Counted from the first letter of the stretch, positions 1-6,360 are shown. The stretch is 13,394 bases of DNA from Pseudomonadota bacterium (GCA_022562375.1 JADFPK010000023.1:1-13394), one strand, 5' to 3'. Made by a program: numbers and translations. Notes: a model not told the origin generated them from the sequence alone.

Positions 1-190
1 CATGCGGATCGTCGTCCTCCAGGACATGAACCTTCGCCTCGCCCATGCCGTTCTGGTGGTCTATCTCGATGATGAGGCATTCGTGCTCGACAACCAGATC
101 CGCTGGGTGGTGAAGGAATCGACGATCCGCCATTACCGGCCCTACTACTCGGTCAACGAGACTTCCTGGTGGCTGCACCGCCAGAGTTAG
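1..190 (+). CDS. Transglutaminase-like cysteine peptidase (BTLCP family), C-terminal fragment
   Basis: The reading frame enters from the left edge and ends at TAG 188-190, so only about 62 C-terminal residues are visible. The ATG at base 2 is probably internal. The visible part contains LAHAVLVV followed by AFVLDNQ, the spacing of the catalytic His and Asp in bacterial transglutaminase-like cysteine proteinases (BTLCP, formerly DUF920). It ends with a Tyr/Trp-rich segment, RPYYSVNETSWWLHR, also typical of that family. The catalytic Cys would lie upstream of the window. Family members are usually secreted or periplasmic, and some sit beside LapD/LapA-type adhesin systems, where the protease cleaves a surface adhesin. 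Whether that applies here cannot be judged from this fragment. The next gene starts 147 bp downstream and looks unrelated. Confidence 0.75.
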   Translation, partial: MRIVVLQDMNLRLAHAVLVVYLDDEAFVLDNQIRWVVKESTIRHYRPYYSVNETSWWLHRQS

Positions 191-337
191 GACGGCTAAG
201 CTTGGCGGAGCCGTTTCCTCTAAGCCAACACGCTTAATTCCAATCACCGCAGTTTCGCCCCGAGACGCGCCCCACCGTCGGCGTGACGGCCCCTTCGCGC
301 TGGCCGTTCGCCGGTTTTTATCCCATGATCGGCCGTC

Positions 338-1102
338 ATGGATGCAGCCGTCATCAAAGTCGAAGGCCTGACCAAACATTACGGCGACGTCGTCGCCGTC
401 GACGCCATCGACTTCGAGGTCGAGGGCGGGGCGACGGCGGCGCTGCTCGGCGCCAACGGCGCCGGCAAGACGACGACGCTGGCGATGCTCCTGGGCCTGC
501 TTCTTCCCACCGCCGGCACGATTTCGGTGCTCGGTCAGGACATGGTGCGTCACCGCTACCGGGTGCTGTCGCGGATGAACTTTTCCTCCCCCTATATCGA
601 TCTGCCGAGGCGTCTGACGGTGGCCGAGAACCTGACCGTCTATGCCCGGCTTTACGGAATCGGCCGGACACGGCCCAGGGTGCGCCAGTTGTGCGAGGAA
701 CTGGCGATCACCGAATTCATGGACCGGGCGCTGGGGACCCTTTCCGCCGGACAGCGTTCGCGCGTGGCGCTGGCGAAGGCGCTGTTGAACGAGCCGGAGA
801 TACTCTTGCTCGACGAGCCCACCGCCTCGCTCGATCCCGACGTCGCCGACTGGGTGCGCCAATACCTGCTGAGCTATCAGGCGCGCACCGGGGCGACGAT
901 CCTGCTGGCGTCCCACAACATGGCCGAGGTCGAGCGCATGTGCACCGACGTCATGATCATGCGCCGGGGCGCCATCGTCGACCGGGGAACGCCGGCGGAG
1001 CTCGTCCAGCGTCACGGCCGGGAGACCTTGGAAGAGGTCTTCCTCGACATCGTCCGCCATGACGGCGGCCATGACGGCGAAGGCGCGAGGGCGGCGCAAT
1101 GA
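338..1102 (+). CDS. ABC transporter ATP-binding protein (ABC-2 type exporter)
   Basis: This 254-residue cytoplasmic ATPase should power the permease encoded immediately downstream. Visible motifs are Walker A GANGAGKT (residues 38-45), signature LSAGQ (135-139, with Ala replacing the usual first Gly), Walker B ILLLDE (155-160) and the H-loop His193 in ASHN. The Q-loop region reads NFSSPYIDLPRRLTV, with no glutamine at the expected place. After residue 215 comes the short C-terminal extension usual in ABC-2 type exporter ATPases. The ATG at 338 has no good Shine-Dalgarno sequence, but the residues after it align with the usual N-terminus (VIKVEGLTKHYG). The stop overlaps the permease start as ATGA, implying translational coupling. 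The substrate is unknown. The neighbouring B12 genes are on separate transcripts and do not suggest one. Confidence 0.9.
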   Translation: MDAAVIKVEGLTKHYGDVVAVDAIDFEVEGGATAALLGANGAGKTTTLAMLLGLLLPTAGTISVLGQDMVRHRYRVLSRMNFSSPYIDLPRRLTVAENLTVYARLYGIGRTRPRVRQLCEELAITEFMDRALGTLSAGQRSRVALAKALLNEPEILLLDEPTASLDPDVADWVRQYLLSYQARTGATILLASHNMAEVERMCTDVMIMRRGAIVDRGTPAELVQRHGRETLEEVFLDIVRHDGGHDGEGARAAQ

Positions 1103-1950
1103 CCGCGCCGGGCGGAGAGCGACGCCGTTACCCGAGCCCGGCGCCGGCGCGGGAATTCATCTCGTTCCGCCGGATCGGCGCCATGGTGCTGCGCTACGTC
1201 TATCTGTTGCGCGGCTCCTGGCCCCGCATCCTCGAGCTCGCCTACTGGCCGACGGTGCAGATGATCCTTTGGGGCTTCATCAGCCAGTTCTTCCTGACCC
1301 ACAGCTCCTGGGTGGCCCAGGCGGCGGGGGTGCTGATCGCCGCGGTTCTGTTGTGGGACGTGCTGTTCCGGGGCCAGCTCGGGGTGTCGATCCCGTTCCT
1401 CGAGGAGATGTGGTCGCGCAACCTCGCCAACCTGTTCATCAGCCCGCTTCGCCCTTACGAGTTGATCCTCGCGCTCCTGGGCATGAGCTTCATCCGCACC
1501 TTCGTCGGCGTCGTGCCGGCGGCGTTCCTCGCCATCGCGCTCTATCAATATTCGGTGTTCGATCTCGGCCTGCCCCTGCTCTCCTTCTTCGTCAACCTCC
1601 TGGTGATGGGCTGGTCGATCGGCCTCGTCGTCTCGGCGCTGATCCTGCGCTACGGGCTTGGCGCCGAGAGCCTGGCCTGGATCGCCATCTTCGCCGTCGC
1701 GCCGGTGAGCGCCATCTATTACCCCGTCGCCGTGCTGCCCGAATGGCTGCAGGTTGTCTCCTGGGCGCTGCCGTCGGCCTATGTCTTCGAGGGCATGCGC
1801 GCGGTCATGTTCGAGGGCGTCTTTCGCACCGACTATCTCTTGCGCGCGGTGCTGCTCAACATCTTATACCTCGGGCTCGGTTCGGCGTTCTTCCTCTATG
1901 TCTTCCGCCTCGCCCGGCGCGACGGGCTGCTCTTGAAGATGGGGGAATAG
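1099..1950 (+). CDS. ABC-2 type transporter permease
   Basis: This 283-residue inner-membrane protein is the transmembrane partner of the preceding ATPase. Hydrophobic segments lie near residues 48-66, 72-90, 125-148, 155-183, 190-213 and 247-269, giving six helices as in the ABC2_membrane family. The stretch WALPSAYVFEGMRAVMFEG (222-240) is the conserved region before the last helix. The N-terminal ~25 residues are polar and basic, so probably cytoplasmic. The ATG overlaps the ATPase stop (ATGA, 1099-1102), and GAGG at 1087-1090 could serve as a ribosome binding site 8 bases upstream. The gene ends at 1950, only 4 bp from the end of the oppositely oriented cobT, with no terminator between. 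One ATPase and one permease suggest a dimer-of-dimers exporter for a lipid, glycan or drug. The cargo is not identifiable. Confidence 0.88.
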   Translation: MTAPGGERRRYPSPAPAREFISFRRIGAMVLRYVYLLRGSWPRILELAYWPTVQMILWGFISQFFLTHSSWVAQAAGVLIAAVLLWDVLFRGQLGVSIPFLEEMWSRNLANLFISPLRPYELILALLGMSFIRTFVGVVPAAFLAIALYQYSVFDLGLPLLSFFVNLLVMGWSIGLVVSALILRYGLGAESLAWIAIFAVAPVSAIYYPVAVLPEWLQVVSWALPSAYVFEGMRAVMFEGVFRTDYLLRAVLLNILYLGLGSAFFLYVFRLARRDGLLLKMGE

Positions 1951-1954
1951 CCGC

Positions 1955-3004
1955 TCAACCGTCCCGTTTGCCGCTGACGTTGGCCGAGCCGAAGCTCGCC
2001 ATGCCGGTATGACAGGCGACGGCGCCCTTGAGCACGCCGAGCGCCAGCACCGCGCCCGTCGCCTCGCCGAGCCGCATGTCGAGCTCGAGGATCGGCCTTT
2101 TGCCGATGGCGTCGAGCAGTCGTCGGTGGCCCGGCTCGGCCGAGCGGTGCGCCACCTGGCAGTGATCGAGGAGGCCGGGATCGAGTTTGTGAAGCACCGC
2201 CGCCGCGGCCGACGCCACATAGCCGTCAAGCAGCACCGGGATGTGCGCCAGCCGGGCGGCGATGACGGCGCCGGCGATCGCCGCCAGCTCCTGCCCGCCG
2301 AGACAGCGCAGCGCCGCGAGCGGGTCATTAAGCGCGTCGGCGTGACGTTCGACGCCGGCCGCCACCACTTCCGTCTTCAGCGCCAATACCTCGCCGCTAA
2401 CGCCGGTTCCGGGTCCCACCCAGTCCGCCGCCTCGCCGCCGAACAGCGCCAGCGACAAAGCCGCCGCCGAGGTGGTGTTGCCGATGCCCATCTCGCCCAG
2501 GCACAAGACGTCGATGCCGGCCTCCACCGTCATCATGCCGTAGGCCATGGCGCGCACGCACGTTGCCTCGTCCATCGCCGGCGCTTCGGTGAAATCTAAC
2601 GTCGGCTCCTCCAGCGCCATCTCATAGACCTTGAAGTCGGCCTCCATCACCCGGCAGAGTTGGTTCACCGCGGCGCCGCCGGCGATGAAGTTGGCGACCA
2701 TTTGCGCCGTCACTTCCGCCGGATAGGCCGACACCCCTCGCGCCGCCACGCCGTGATTGCCGGCGAAAACCGCCACCCTCGGATGGTCGAGGCCGGGCGG
2801 GTGGCGTCCCTGCCAGGCGCAAAGCCATTCGGTTAGCGCCTCGAGCCTTCCCAGCGCGCCGGCGGGCTTGGTGAGCGTGGCCTCCCGCGCCCGCGCCTTG
2901 GCCCGGGCCTCGTCGTCGGGGCCGGGCAGCGCGCGGAGCAAGGCGCGCACCTCGTCGAACGAGGTGAGGGGTCCAGGCAAAGCTTGGGGATCGTCGGTCG
3001 CCAT
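1955..3004 (-). CDS. cobT: Nicotinate-nucleotide--dimethylbenzimidazole phosphoribosyltransferase
   Basis: The enzyme transfers phosphoribose from nicotinate mononucleotide to 5,6-dimethylbenzimidazole. The product, alpha-ribazole 5'-phosphate, is the activated lower ligand of cobalamin used by CobS. Family landmarks are TKPAGALGRLE (45-55), FAGNHGV (80-86), GEMGIGNTTSAAA (170-182), LGGQEL (235-240), LLDGYVASAAAA (258-269) and HRSAEPGH (286-293). LDMRLGEATGA (308-318) carries Glu314, which corresponds to the catalytic glutamate of Salmonella CobT. I chose the ATG at 3004 (349 residues), which matches the family's usual length of about 340-355. An in-frame ATG at 3061 would add 19 unconserved residues. 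Neither start has a strong Shine-Dalgarno sequence. The gene is divergent from cobS, and the enzymes act consecutively. In Pseudomonas denitrificans naming it is cobU. It is not the cobaltochelatase subunit also called CobT. Confidence 0.95.
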   Translation of the reverse strand: MATDDPQALPGPLTSFDEVRALLRALPGPDDEARAKARAREATLTKPAGALGRLEALTEWLCAWQGRHPPGLDHPRVAVFAGNHGVAARGVSAYPAEVTAQMVANFIAGGAAVNQLCRVMEADFKVYEMALEEPTLDFTEAPAMDEATCVRAMAYGMMTVEAGIDVLCLGEMGIGNTTSAAALSLALFGGEAADWVGPGTGVSGEVLALKTEVVAAGVERHADALNDPLAALRCLGGQELAAIAGAVIAARLAHIPVLLDGYVASAAAAVLHKLDPGLLDHCQVAHRSAEPGHRRLLDAIGKRPILELDMRLGEATGAVLALGVLKGAVACHTGMASFGSANVSGKRDG

Positions 3005-3044
3005 CGGTCGCACTCGCGTGTTCACGGTTCGCGGACGGATTAAA

Positions 3045-3073
3045 TTGGCCTCGGCCCGCATCTGTCTTATAAC
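3045..3073 (+). promoter_or_regulatory. Candidate sigma70-type promoter for cobS
   Basis: TTGGCC at 3045-3050 (4 of 6 to the -35 consensus) and TATAAC at 3068-3073 (5 of 6 to the -10 consensus) are separated by the ideal 17 bases. They sit in the AT-richest part of the gap between cobT and cobS. A start near 3080 would give cobS a leader of about 55 bases. The -10 overlaps the palindrome TTATAA, which on the other strand reads TATAAG (3071-3066). That could serve cobT, although no good -35 is seen for it. This rests on sequence matching alone. Confidence 0.45.
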
Positions 3074-3135
3074 CTACCCTGCGGATCGAACACAGGAACC
3101 GGAGGCCGGTCCGGCGGGATCGGACGCGCCCAGCC

Positions 3136-3984
3136 ATGGCTGATACCGACACCGACACCGATACCGACACCGACGAAGCTCAATCCACCGCCCCGCTGAC
3201 CGGATGGTGGAGCGATTTTTGCACCACCGCCGGCTTCCTGACCCGGTTGCCCATGGGGACGAAGCGGGACGCCGGGGCGGCGCCGCAAAAAGGCGATCTC
3301 GCCCGTGCCGTGCGCGCCTTCCCGCTGGTGGGCCTGGTGGTCGGGCTGTTGGCGGCGCTGGCCTATCTCATCGCCGACGGTCTCAACCTGCCGCCGTTCC
3401 TCGCCGGCCTGATCGCCGTCGGCGTCATGATCGTCATTACCGGCGCGCTCCATGAGGACGGCCTGGCCGACGTCGCCGACGCCTTCTTCGATACCGCGCC
3501 CAAGACTGGAAAACTGAAGATCATGCGCGACAGCCGCATCGGCGTCTACGGCGCCTCGGCGCTGATAATCGCGCTCGGGCTCAGGGTCGGGGCCTTGGCG
3601 GCCATCGCCGAAGCCGGCCAGGTCGCCGCCGCGTTGATCGCCACCGCCATCGCTTCGCGCGCCGCCCTTCCCGCCGTGATGTACCGGATGAAACCGGCAA
3701 GGCGCAGTGGCCTTGCCGCCGACGCCGGCAAGCCGGATCAGGGCCAAATCCTCCTCACCCTCCTTCTCGGCGGCGCCATGGCGCTGTTTTTCCTCAACTT
3801 CCTCATCCCGGGTTTCCCCGGGCTGATGGCCGGCGTAATCGTCCTCATCATCGGCTCGGTCGGCGTCTTCGGCATCGCCTATCTCGCCCGGCGCGCCATC
3901 GGCGGATACACCGGCGACGTCTTGGGCGCCGCCCAGCAGACGATGGAAATCGCCATGCTGCTCGCCATCGTCGCCATCATATGA
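3136..3984 (+). CDS. cobS: Adenosylcobinamide-GDP ribazoletransferase (cobalamin synthase)
   Basis: This 282-residue polytopic inner-membrane enzyme joins adenosylcobinamide-GDP to alpha-ribazole (or its 5'-phosphate), forming adenosylcobalamin (phosphate) in the last steps of B12 assembly. Conserved features are FLTRLP (34-39), the acidic motif HEDGLADVADAFFD (106-119, metal/GDP site), MRDSRIGVYG (130-139) and GGYTGDVLGA (256-265). Several hydrophobic helices lie between them. ATG 3136 is the only ATG before FLTRLP, so it must be the start or close to it. Its ribosome binding site is weak. Residues 3-13 are an odd run of alternating Asp and Thr encoded by a hexamer repeat, absent from the family core and presumably cytoplasmic and dispensable. 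The stop overlaps the next gene as ATGA. In Pseudomonas denitrificans naming it is cobV. Confidence 0.95.
   Translation: MADTDTDTDTDTDEAQSTAPLTGWWSDFCTTAGFLTRLPMGTKRDAGAAPQKGDLARAVRAFPLVGLVVGLLAALAYLIADGLNLPPFLAGLIAVGVMIVITGALHEDGLADVADAFFDTAPKTGKLKIMRDSRIGVYGASALIIALGLRVGALAAIAEAGQVAAALIATAIASRAALPAVMYRMKPARRSGLAADAGKPDQGQILLTLLLGGAMALFFLNFLIPGFPGLMAGVIVLIIGSVGVFGIAYLARRAIGGYTGDVLGAAQQTMEIAMLLAIVAII
3142..3174 (+). repeat. Hexanucleotide tandem repeat GAYACC in the 5' end of cobS
   Basis: Five consecutive copies of GAYACC (GATACC or GACACC) plus a half copy begin two codons after the cobS start. They encode alternating Asp-Thr. Because the unit is 6 bp, gain or loss of a copy adds or removes two residues without shifting the frame. 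Y alternates between T and C among the copies, so the array is not perfectly uniform. Confidence 0.9.
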
Positions 3985-4703
3985 CCGTCTCGACCCGCTG
4001 GTGGTGGGTCCGCCACGCACCGGTCCCCAACTCCGCCCGGCGCATCTATGGCCAGGACGACGTCAGCGCCGATGTCTCGGACCTTGCCGCGATCGAGGCC
4101 CTGGCCGCGGCGTTGCCGGCGGGCGCCGTCTGGGTGGCGAGCCCGCTCAAGCGGGCGCTGCAGACCGCCGCCGCCGTCACCGCGAGTCTTGGCGCTTGCG
4201 GTTCCGCGCCGCCCGAACCGGTGATCGAGCCGGCCATCGCCGAGCAGCATTTCGGCGACTGGCAGGGCATGAGTTATGACCAGCTTCGCGATAAGTTGGG
4301 CCCGGCCTATGCCCGCGTCTGGCAGGCGCCGGGCCAGGCGACGCCGCCCGGCGGCGAGAGCTTCGAGGCGGTGATCGAGCGCGTCGGCGGCGCTATCGAG
4401 CGTCTGACGCAAGCCTATCGGGGGCGCGACATCGTCGCCTTCGGCCATGGCGGCTCGATCCGCTCGGCGCTCGCCCATGCGCTCGGCCTCGACGCCAACG
4501 CCGCGCTATCGTTTCGTATCGAGTGTCTGTCGATCACCCGCATCGATCATTTCGATCAGAGCGAGGAGGACGCCGCGTCCGGCGCCCTTCGCCCATGGCG
4601 GGTCTCGGGCGTCAATATGATCGACGGCGCGCGAAGCGGCCTGCCCGACGGCGCCAGGGACCGACGCCCCGGGCCCGCTTTGCGCCAAGGCCCGCCGCTG
4701 TGA
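3981..4703 (+). CDS. cobC: Histidine phosphatase family protein, probable alpha-ribazole phosphatase (CobC-like)
   Basis: This is a 240-residue cytoplasmic branch-1 histidine phosphatase. Catalytic elements are Arg11-His12 in VRHAPV (RHA in place of the classic RHG), Arg58 in SPLKRALQT, Glu88 in AEQHFGDWQG and His156 in FGHGGSIRS. CobC removes the 5'-phosphate from alpha-ribazole phosphate or adenosylcobalamin 5'-phosphate. The family alone does not fix the substrate, but the ATGA overlap with cobS (3981-3984) makes the B12 role likely. There is no Shine-Dalgarno sequence of its own, so translation is probably coupled to cobS. The last ~30 residues are Gly/Arg/Pro-rich and unconserved in appearance, probably a disordered tail. 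Another histidine-phosphatase activity cannot be excluded. Confidence 0.82.
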   Translation: MTVSTRWWWVRHAPVPNSARRIYGQDDVSADVSDLAAIEALAAALPAGAVWVASPLKRALQTAAAVTASLGACGSAPPEPVIEPAIAEQHFGDWQGMSYDQLRDKLGPAYARVWQAPGQATPPGGESFEAVIERVGGAIERLTQAYRGRDIVAFGHGGSIRSALAHALGLDANAALSFRIECLSITRIDHFDQSEEDAASGALRPWRVSGVNMIDGARSGLPDGARDRRPGPALRQGPPL

Positions 4704-4810
4704 GAATCGGGGAAAAGTGGCTTCTTGGCCGGATACCAAAGGGTTGGAAGGGACGTGGGATGTGGATAGGTCTGTGGGCCGAATTCGCATGACGGGGACT
4801 TTCTAAGCCG

Positions 4811-4838
4811 TTGTAAACCCCGTGTGTTTTGCTAATGT
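4811..4838 (+). promoter_or_regulatory. Weak candidate promoter ahead of the zinc-ribbon/dCTP-deaminase pair
   Basis: TTGTAA (4811-4816) and TAATGT (4833-4838) are 16 bases apart in the only AT-rich patch of this gap. An alternative -10, GCTAAT at 4831, would be spaced too closely. Matches are 4 of 6 and 3 of 6. If real, transcription would begin near 4845, where the self-complementary leader segment begins. Confidence 0.25.
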
Positions 4839-4843
4839 CGGTC

Positions 4844-4972
4844 CCCGGCCTTCAGTCGGCCGAAGCCGACTTTGCCCACTCCGCCGAAGCAGTCACTTCG
4901 GCTGCGAAGGCCGGGCGGTCGGCGAAGGCCGGAACCGGTCGACGAAAGATCGGGGTTCCAACATCGCGGAGG
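4844..4972 (+). promoter_or_regulatory. Candidate structured RNA leader (three-way junction) before the zinc-ribbon gene
   Basis: A 10-bp perfect stem pairs 4844-4853 with 4906-4915. It encloses a 6-7 bp hairpin (4855-4860 with 4865-4870, loop CGAA) and a 7-bp hairpin (4883-4889 with 4896-4902, six-base loop), so the whole folds as a three-way junction. The 3' strand of the outer stem sits in an 11-base direct repeat, GCGAAGGCCGG (4904-4914 and 4922-4932). The second copy can therefore also pair with 4845-4853. A further 6-bp hairpin (4931-4936 with 4954-4959) follows. CTCCGC at 4879-4884 is complementary to GCGGAG at 4966-4971, which overlaps the ribosome binding site. I recognise no known RNA family. 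GC-rich DNA forms chance hairpins, so this is a hypothesis. Confidence 0.35.
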
Positions 4973-4977
4973 CGACA

Positions 4978-5190
4978 ATGGCGAAGTCCGCGCAGGCGCA
5001 ATTACTGAAACTCATGGAAGCTGGAATTTGCCCCGAATGCGGCCAACCGGTCCCGGACGACAACCGGATCGATAGCGCGCGCAGGATCAACGGCGGATTT
5101 TGCAGCCTGGATTGTTACACCGCCTATTACGAGATCGAACTGGCCGAACGATTGCGGCCCGCCGTCAGGAGATCGGGCCACTATGCCTGA
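4978..5190 (+). CDS. Small zinc-ribbon-like protein (four Cys), function unknown
   Basis: This is a 70-residue protein with four cysteines, Cys18 and Cys21 in ICPECGQP and Cys42 and Cys46 in FCSLDCY. The CxxC-x20-CxxxC arrangement would bind one structural zinc in a treble-clef or MYM-like fold. The flanks are charged, and no membrane segment or signal peptide is seen. ATG 4978 has a strong Shine-Dalgarno GGAGG at 4968-4972, five bases upstream. The frame stays open upstream to a GTG at 4822, but that extension is compositionally odd and overlaps the palindromic leader. The stop overlaps the start of the dCTP-deaminase-like gene by 8 bp, so the two are probably co-translated. Small zinc ribbons often mediate protein or nucleic-acid contacts. 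No specific role can be assigned. Confidence 0.8.
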   Translation: MAKSAQAQLLKLMEAGICPECGQPVPDDNRIDSARRINGGFCSLDCYTAYYEIELAERLRPAVRRSGHYA

Positions 5191-6337
5191 GGCGGCGCCG
5201 GAACTGTTCCCCGACCCCGAAGTAGGCAGCCAAGAGCCCAGGCGCGGCACCGGGATCCTGCCGGTTCAGGAAATCCGCGCGCTGATCCGCGACAAGCACA
5301 TCGAGGCGACCGCCGAGATCACCGAGGACCAGATCCAGCCGGCATCGGTGGACCTCAGGCTCGCCTCGACGGCCTACCGGGTCCGGGCGAGCTTCCTGCC
5401 CGGCCCGGATCTCAAGGTCAAGGAAAAGATCGCGGCGCTCGGCATGCACGAGGTCGATCTGACCGGGGGCGCCGTGCTCGAGCGCGGCTGCGTCTATATC
5501 GTGCCGTTGATGGAGTCGCTCAGACTATCGAAGCGCGATTCCGGCGTCGCCAACCCCAAGAGCTCGACCGGGCGGCTCGACGTGTTCACCCGGCTGATCA
5601 CCGATCATGGCGCCGAGTTCGACCGCGTCCGGCCCGGCTATGAAGGGCCGCTCTATGCCGAAATCTCGCCGAGGACCTTCTCCATCCTCGCCCGCAAGGG
5701 CTCGCGCCTCAACCAGTTGCGGCTCAGGCGCGGCGCGCCGGCGGTCGGCGAGGCCGCCTTGAAGCGGCTGAACGAGGAGGTCCGCCTGGTGCACACGGAC
5801 GCCGGCACGGACAACATCGCCGAGGGCAAGGTGACGCTTACCGTCGACCTCAAGGGCGATCGCGGTACCAAGTTCATCGGCTACAAGGCCAGGAAGAACG
5901 CCGACCTCATCGACATCGACAAAACGAATCATTACGACGCGGCGGATTTCTGGGAACCCATCTACGCCCGCGCCGATCGCGCCATCATCCTCGATCCCGA
6001 CGACTTCCACATCCTGGCGTCGCGCGAGGCGATCACCGTGCCGCCCGACCATGCCGCCGAGATGGTCGCCTACGACACCTTGGTCGGCGAGTTCCGCGTC
6101 CATTACGCCGGCTTCTTCGATCCCGGTTTCGGCTACGAGGTCGAAGGCGCGCCGGGCACCCGCGCGGTGTTGGAGGTCCGCTCCCACGAGGTGCCGTTCG
6201 TCATCGAACACGGCCAGACCATGGGCCGGCTGGTCTACGAAAGGCTGACCGGGGTTCCCGACAAAATCTACGGCGCCGGCATCGGATCGTCCTACCAGCG
6301 CCAGGGCCTGACGTTGAGCAAACACTTCAAGCGTTAG
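5183..6337 (+). CDS. dcd: 2'-Deoxycytidine 5'-triphosphate deaminase family protein, two-domain form
   Basis: This 384-residue cytoplasmic protein of the dCTP deaminase/dUTPase superfamily is about twice the length of E. coli Dcd (193). The N-terminal domain has QPASVDLRL (52-60), NPKSSTGRLD (124-133, equivalent to the Dcd Ser/Arg motif) and PGYEGPLYAEIS (151-162), with Glu160 in the catalytic glutamate position. The C-terminal half repeats the fold: HYAGFFDPGFGYE (308-319), then AVLEVRSHEVPF (328-339) with Glu331, and GQTMGRLVYERL (344-355). It has no SSxGR-like motif, so it may be structural or regulatory. The known activity is dCTP to dUTP plus ammonia, supplying dTMP synthesis. Alphaproteobacterial proteins of this double form carry that annotation. 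ATG 5183 lies inside the preceding gene; the first ~25 residues are poorly conserved in appearance. Confidence 0.85.
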   Translation: MPEAAPELFPDPEVGSQEPRRGTGILPVQEIRALIRDKHIEATAEITEDQIQPASVDLRLASTAYRVRASFLPGPDLKVKEKIAALGMHEVDLTGGAVLERGCVYIVPLMESLRLSKRDSGVANPKSSTGRLDVFTRLITDHGAEFDRVRPGYEGPLYAEISPRTFSILARKGSRLNQLRLRRGAPAVGEAALKRLNEEVRLVHTDAGTDNIAEGKVTLTVDLKGDRGTKFIGYKARKNADLIDIDKTNHYDAADFWEPIYARADRAIILDPDDFHILASREAITVPPDHAAEMVAYDTLVGEFRVHYAGFFDPGFGYEVEGAPGTRAVLEVRSHEVPFVIEHGQTMGRLVYERLTGVPDKIYGAGIGSSYQRQGLTLSKHFKR

Positions 6338-6360
6338 CTACGCTAAGAGTCGATTTTTTT
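6334..6360 (+). terminator. Weak candidate terminator after the dCTP-deaminase-like gene
   Basis: A 5-bp stem (TTAGC 6334-6338 with GCTAA 6342-6346) overlaps the stop codon and is followed, after seven bases, by seven consecutive T residues (6354-6360). The stem is short and not directly adjacent to the T tract, so intrinsic termination is uncertain. It does sit where a terminator would isolate the riboswitch transcript. Confidence 0.25.

Noticed and set aside
191..337. Possible terminator hairpin after the peptidase fragment (CGGCT...AGCCG near 192-212)
   Set aside because: Only a 5-bp stem with a long loop and no clean T tract. Nothing else supported in this gap.
283..1062. 259-codon plus-strand frame overlapping the ABC ATPase in another frame
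   Set aside because: Arg-rich out-of-frame reading of a gene with intact Walker and signature motifs.
3067..4020. 317-codon minus-strand frame opposite cobS
   Set aside because: Asp/Gly/Arg-rich shadow of cobS with no recognisable domain.
4704..4790. Possible terminator after cobC (TTGG/CCAA near 4725-4739)
   Set aside because: A four-base stem without a T run is indistinguishable from chance.
4822..4977. GTG start at 4822 that would extend the zinc-ribbon protein by 52 residues
   Set aside because: The extension is unconserved in appearance and crosses the palindromic leader. ATG 4978 has a strong GGAGG at ideal spacing.
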